A stretch of 40,516 nt of DNA from Rathayibacter sp. SD072 (lineage in GTDB: Bacteria; Actinomycetota; Actinomycetes; Actinomycetales; Microbacteriaceae). The first letter of the stretch is position 1, and every line of letters starts with the position of its first letter. The notes below the pieces were generated by a model. That model ran no database searches. It saw only the letters and a program-made list of their open reading frames with translations, and was not told the origin of the DNA. Shown piece after piece: positions 38,501-40,516 of this stretch. Position numbers and translations under genes: made by a program. The DNA lies in assembly GCF_017355185.1 (NCBI RefSeq), contig NZ_JADILJ010000036.1, positions 1-40,516 of the forward strand. The letters run 5' to 3'.

Positions 38501-38905
38501 TCAAGGCACAGACTGGTCGGATATGACAGGCAGGTCCTTCCATGAGCGTGCGAGCAAAATCAACACTCCGGCCGCAACAGCAGCCTTTGCCATCTGCTCC
38601 CAAAAATCTGAGACACCGGGAATGAGGGGAACCGCCAGGGGCGCGATCACGAGCACGAGGCCCAAGTAGTCAACAAAGAACCTCTTCCAAGCGGACCAGC
38701 GGCGTCCAGCCATTAGTGCGAGGGTGCCGCTGGCAACGGCGAGGGCATCCCAGTTCTCGAACTCACCCAGTTCGTAGCCGAAGCAGTTGAGCGACCATTG
38801 CTGCACCCGTGCCCAAAACAGGCCGAGTAAGCCGATGAAGCCCGTCAGCCCCCAAGCAAACTGCTCAACCTTCGTTCGAACTCTGCGCTCACGCTGACCC
38901 ATCAT
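38501..38905 (-). CDS. Membrane protein, 134 aa
   Basis: Hydrophobic segments are visible at about 18-33 (WGLTGFIGLLGLFWA), 52-66, 78-98 (YLGLVLVIAPLAVPLIPGV) and 106-120 (AAVAAGVLILLARSW), with an acidic FGYELGEFENWDA loop. The base composition is lower in GC than its neighbours and rare codons are more frequent, which hints at separate acquisition. The family is not recognised. It faces the 112-aa gene tail to tail. Confidence 0.65.
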   Translation of the reverse strand: MMGQRERRVRTKVEQFAWGLTGFIGLLGLFWARVQQWSLNCFGYELGEFENWDALAVASGTLALMAGRRWSAWKRFFVDYLGLVLVIAPLAVPLIPGVSDFWEQMAKAAVAAGVLILLARSWKDLPVISDQSVP

Positions 38906-39032
38906 GGCGTCACGCTAGCGGCGCGGAGTGGTGTTCCGTTCGGGGATGGTCTGCCGCAACAGCGTCGCGTTCTCATCGGTCCGACACCGCCCGGGACAGG
39001 CGTGATCTTCGATTGCCGAACTGGGTGGGCGG

Positions 39033-40274
39033 TCAGGACTTGGTGCCGCCGTAGTCGGTGTTGTGGTCGCGCCAGACGGTGTGCGGGTGGTAACCGGAGA
39101 GGACGATGCCGTTCTGCAGGGACAGCTCGATCCAGACGGAGGGGCCGTCGATGCGGAAGTAGTCGTTGAGCTGGGTGAAGGTGGTCGACCCGGAGTAGGC
39201 GAGGTAGGTGTCATCGAGCTCGGCCTTGTAGGTGGCCAGGATCGTGGCCGCTTCCGCGTCGGAGATGTCGTTGACGTAGCTGGCGATCGCGGCGAGAACG
39301 AGTGCCTTCTGGTCGGCGCTGAGCCCGGAGACCTGGAGGCCTTCCTTCGTTGCCGGGAACGCCCAGTCGCTGCCCGGACCGAGCACGAGGTCGGAGTAGA
39401 CGTCGCTGAGCTTCGCACTCGCCTGCTGGTCGCTCGTGAGCGAGGAGAACGCGGCGGTGAACGCGGCTTCCTTTGCGGCCATCGGGTGGTTCGTGGAACC
39501 GTCCCACTCGAAGTCCCCGTTCGGCTCGATGCCGCGGAAGGAGGGGGTCGCGCCGGCGAGTGAGCCGTTGATGTAGGTGTTCGCGACGGCGAGGTGGTGA
39601 CCGCCGAATTGGAACTCCCACGTTCCGGTGTCCTGGGGGACGCCGAGGAAGGCGACGAAGAACTGGGAGCGGCCGTAGTCGTCGCCGCCGCCGTTGTCCG
39701 CGAGGTAGTCGTCCGCGTTCAAGTGCTGCTGGATTTCGTCGTAGCCGACGCCGGATCCCGTGCCGGTAGTCGCCTTCAGCAGCGACTGGAACAGGGCGAG
39801 CTGCGCGTCGGAAAGGTCCCCGATGCTCAGCCCCAGCCGTGCGCCGCCGCCGAGACCGGCGGGGGCGCCGCCTCCACCTGCACCGCCGGCAGCGCCGCTG
39901 GGTCGAGCGGCGTCAGTGGGGAACCCGGACGCGCCGGACGGCCGTGCACCGCCGGCGCCGCCAGCCGCTCCGCCGCCCATTCCGCTGAGGAGCGCCTGGG
40001 GGAAGTTCGACCACAGCTCGGCGTTGGTGAGGGTGTAGCTCTGCACGAGCGTCGCCTGCTGCTCAGCGCTGAGGGACGCCTGGAACGCCTGCGCGAGCGC
40101 AGCGACGGATCCGGCGGCCGCCGGAGTGCCCGTAGGTGCGGTCGTCGCGGTGCCGGTCGCGGTGGAGGTGGATCCGTTGGTCGTGCAGCCCGCGAGGACC
40201 AGGGCGGCGAGGGGGATCCCGGCGAGGATCCCGCGGCGGGAGATGGACTGGGTGAGGGAGGAGGTGCTGACCAT
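39033..40274 (-). CDS. DUF3500 lipoprotein
   Basis: 413 residues. The signal peptide has a twin-arginine-like SRRGIL and a lipobox LVLAGC (Cys29). A Thr/Ala spacer and a Gly/Ala-rich insert (about 95-145) interrupt the folded part. DUF3500 hallmarks follow: YGRSQFFVAFLGVPQDTGTWEFQFGGHHLAVANTYINGSLAGATPSFRGIEP, NHPMAAKEAAF and YFRIDGPSVWIELSLQNG ending with HPHTVWRDHNTDYGG. Conserved His residues suggest a metal or redox site, but the function is unknown. The gene looks chromosomal in type, as cargo or flanking DNA. Confidence 0.88.
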   Translation of the reverse strand: MVSTSSLTQSISRRGILAGIPLAALVLAGCTTNGSTSTATGTATTAPTGTPAAAGSVAALAQAFQASLSAEQQATLVQSYTLTNAELWSNFPQALLSGMGGGAAGGAGGARPSGASGFPTDAARPSGAAGGAGGGGAPAGLGGGARLGLSIGDLSDAQLALFQSLLKATTGTGSGVGYDEIQQHLNADDYLADNGGGDDYGRSQFFVAFLGVPQDTGTWEFQFGGHHLAVANTYINGSLAGATPSFRGIEPNGDFEWDGSTNHPMAAKEAAFTAAFSSLTSDQQASAKLSDVYSDLVLGPGSDWAFPATKEGLQVSGLSADQKALVLAAIASYVNDISDAEAATILATYKAELDDTYLAYSGSTTFTQLNDYFRIDGPSVWIELSLQNGIVLSGYHPHTVWRDHNTDYGGTKS

Positions 40275-40320
40275 GACGACGACACAACAGCGCTCGCCTA
40301 GGGCAATCCGATGATCTTCC

Positions 40321-40382
40321 TATGAGGCGTCTATGCGAGGACAAAGGCCCTGCTTTCATCAGTGACTCATAGAGTGCGCATA
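40321..40382. promoter_or_regulatory. Paired TATG-N7-TATG sites in a divergent promoter
   Basis: TATG at 40321 and 40332 (11 bp apart) and, on the other strand, TATG at 40382 and 40371 (11 bp apart) make two direct-repeat sites facing each other. Eleven-base direct repeats are the usual target of OmpR/PhoB-type response regulators. They lie between the DUF3500 gene and the next plus-strand gene. Confidence 0.4.
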
Positions 40383-40417
40383 GCCGACGTCGCGACGGCG
40401 GACCTACCGTCTTGCTC

Positions 40418-40456
40418 ATGCCCTCCCTCACCCGTGCCCTGCTGGACGCTCGATGA
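40418..40456 (+). CDS. Possible 12-aa leader peptide
   Basis: MPSLTRALLDAR starts 7 nt after TACCGT (40405-40410), so a leaderless start is likely. Its TGA overlaps the ATG of the next frame (ATGA), which would couple translation. Too short to be sure. Confidence 0.3.
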   Translation: MPSLTRALLDAR

Positions 40457-40516
40457 CGGCCACGATCGCCCGCCGTCCGGGGCGGTCTCGAAGCGTCGCG
40501 GTCCGTCTTCTGGTGG
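40453..40516 (+). CDS. 5' end of a further gene (partial)
   Basis: The frame from ATG 40453 reads MTATIARRPGRSRSVAVRLLV to the window edge: a basic stretch followed by the start of a hydrophobic segment, as in a signal peptide. It is divergent from the DUF3500 gene. Identity cannot be told from 21 residues. Confidence 0.4.
   Translation, partial: MTATIARRPGRSRSVAVRLLV

Noticed and set aside
1-40516. Window taken as a complete circular plasmid
   Set aside because: Both ends interrupt apparent reading frames, and joining the ends gives no recognisable continuous protein. Circularity is used only as a stated assumption in the leading-region finding.

Overview
The window is high-GC DNA from an actinomycete, most likely a member of the Microbacteriaceae (inference). 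Pointers are an Lsr2 nucleoid protein, a DUF4913 protein, an SCO6880-type conjugation protein, several likely leaderless genes with a TAnnnT box 6-7 nt before ATG, and an actinobacterial LexA box (TCGAAC-N4-GTTCTA). It carries a replication gene, a partition pair, a relaxase with an oriT-like region and a complete minimal type IV secretion (T4SS) operon. It is therefore a conjugative plasmid or a plasmid-like integrative element. Both ends are open and circularity cannot be shown.

Layout. 1-1060: a serine resolvase with direct and inverted repeats upstream. 1140-2650: three small minus-strand genes and a hairpin-rich oriT candidate. 2650-5750: MobC, relaxase and a helical partner, closed by a strong two-way terminator. 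5760-16740: one long minus-strand T4SS operon (lipoprotein, lytic transglycosylase, pilin-like protein, VirB8-like anchor, VirB6-like channel, SCO6880 protein, VirB4 ATPase, three tiny ORFs, VirD4 coupling protein, DUF4913 protein), with a divergent small winged-helix protein that may control it. 17260-22270: a minus-strand operon of XRE repressor, ImmA/IrrE metalloprotease, seven-TM protein, alpha/beta hydrolase and an unknown gene, with a divergent serine beta-lactamase-like esterase. 22440-26090: RHH protein, primase-type Rep, SOS-boxed small gene, ParA and RHH partner. 26170-35940: plus-strand genes resembling a conjugative leading region (ArdC antirestriction protein, SSB, ParB-like protein, DUF3560 protein, redoxin and several unknowns). 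35940-38900: Lsr2, SRAP/HMCES and small genes. 39030-40516: DUF3500 lipoprotein and the start of another gene.

The most striking feature is a roughly 300-bp intergenic element present five times between 26.2 and 32.95 kb, each copy directly upstream of a leading-region-like gene. Every copy can fold into the same nested hairpin. Where copies differ in sequence, stem positions change in compensating pairs, so the fold itself is being kept. Its position, orientation and neighbours fit a single-stranded-DNA promoter of the kind known as Frpo on plasmid F, which expresses anti-restriction and SSB genes as soon as the transferred strand enters the recipient. An RNA leader or a lagging-strand priming site are the alternatives.

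A second distributed signal is a set of palindromic CAAGT/ACTTG boxes. They occur at the parA promoter, after the RHH partner gene, next to two of the five structured elements and next to lsr2. They look like operator/centromere sites for the ParA-RHH system.
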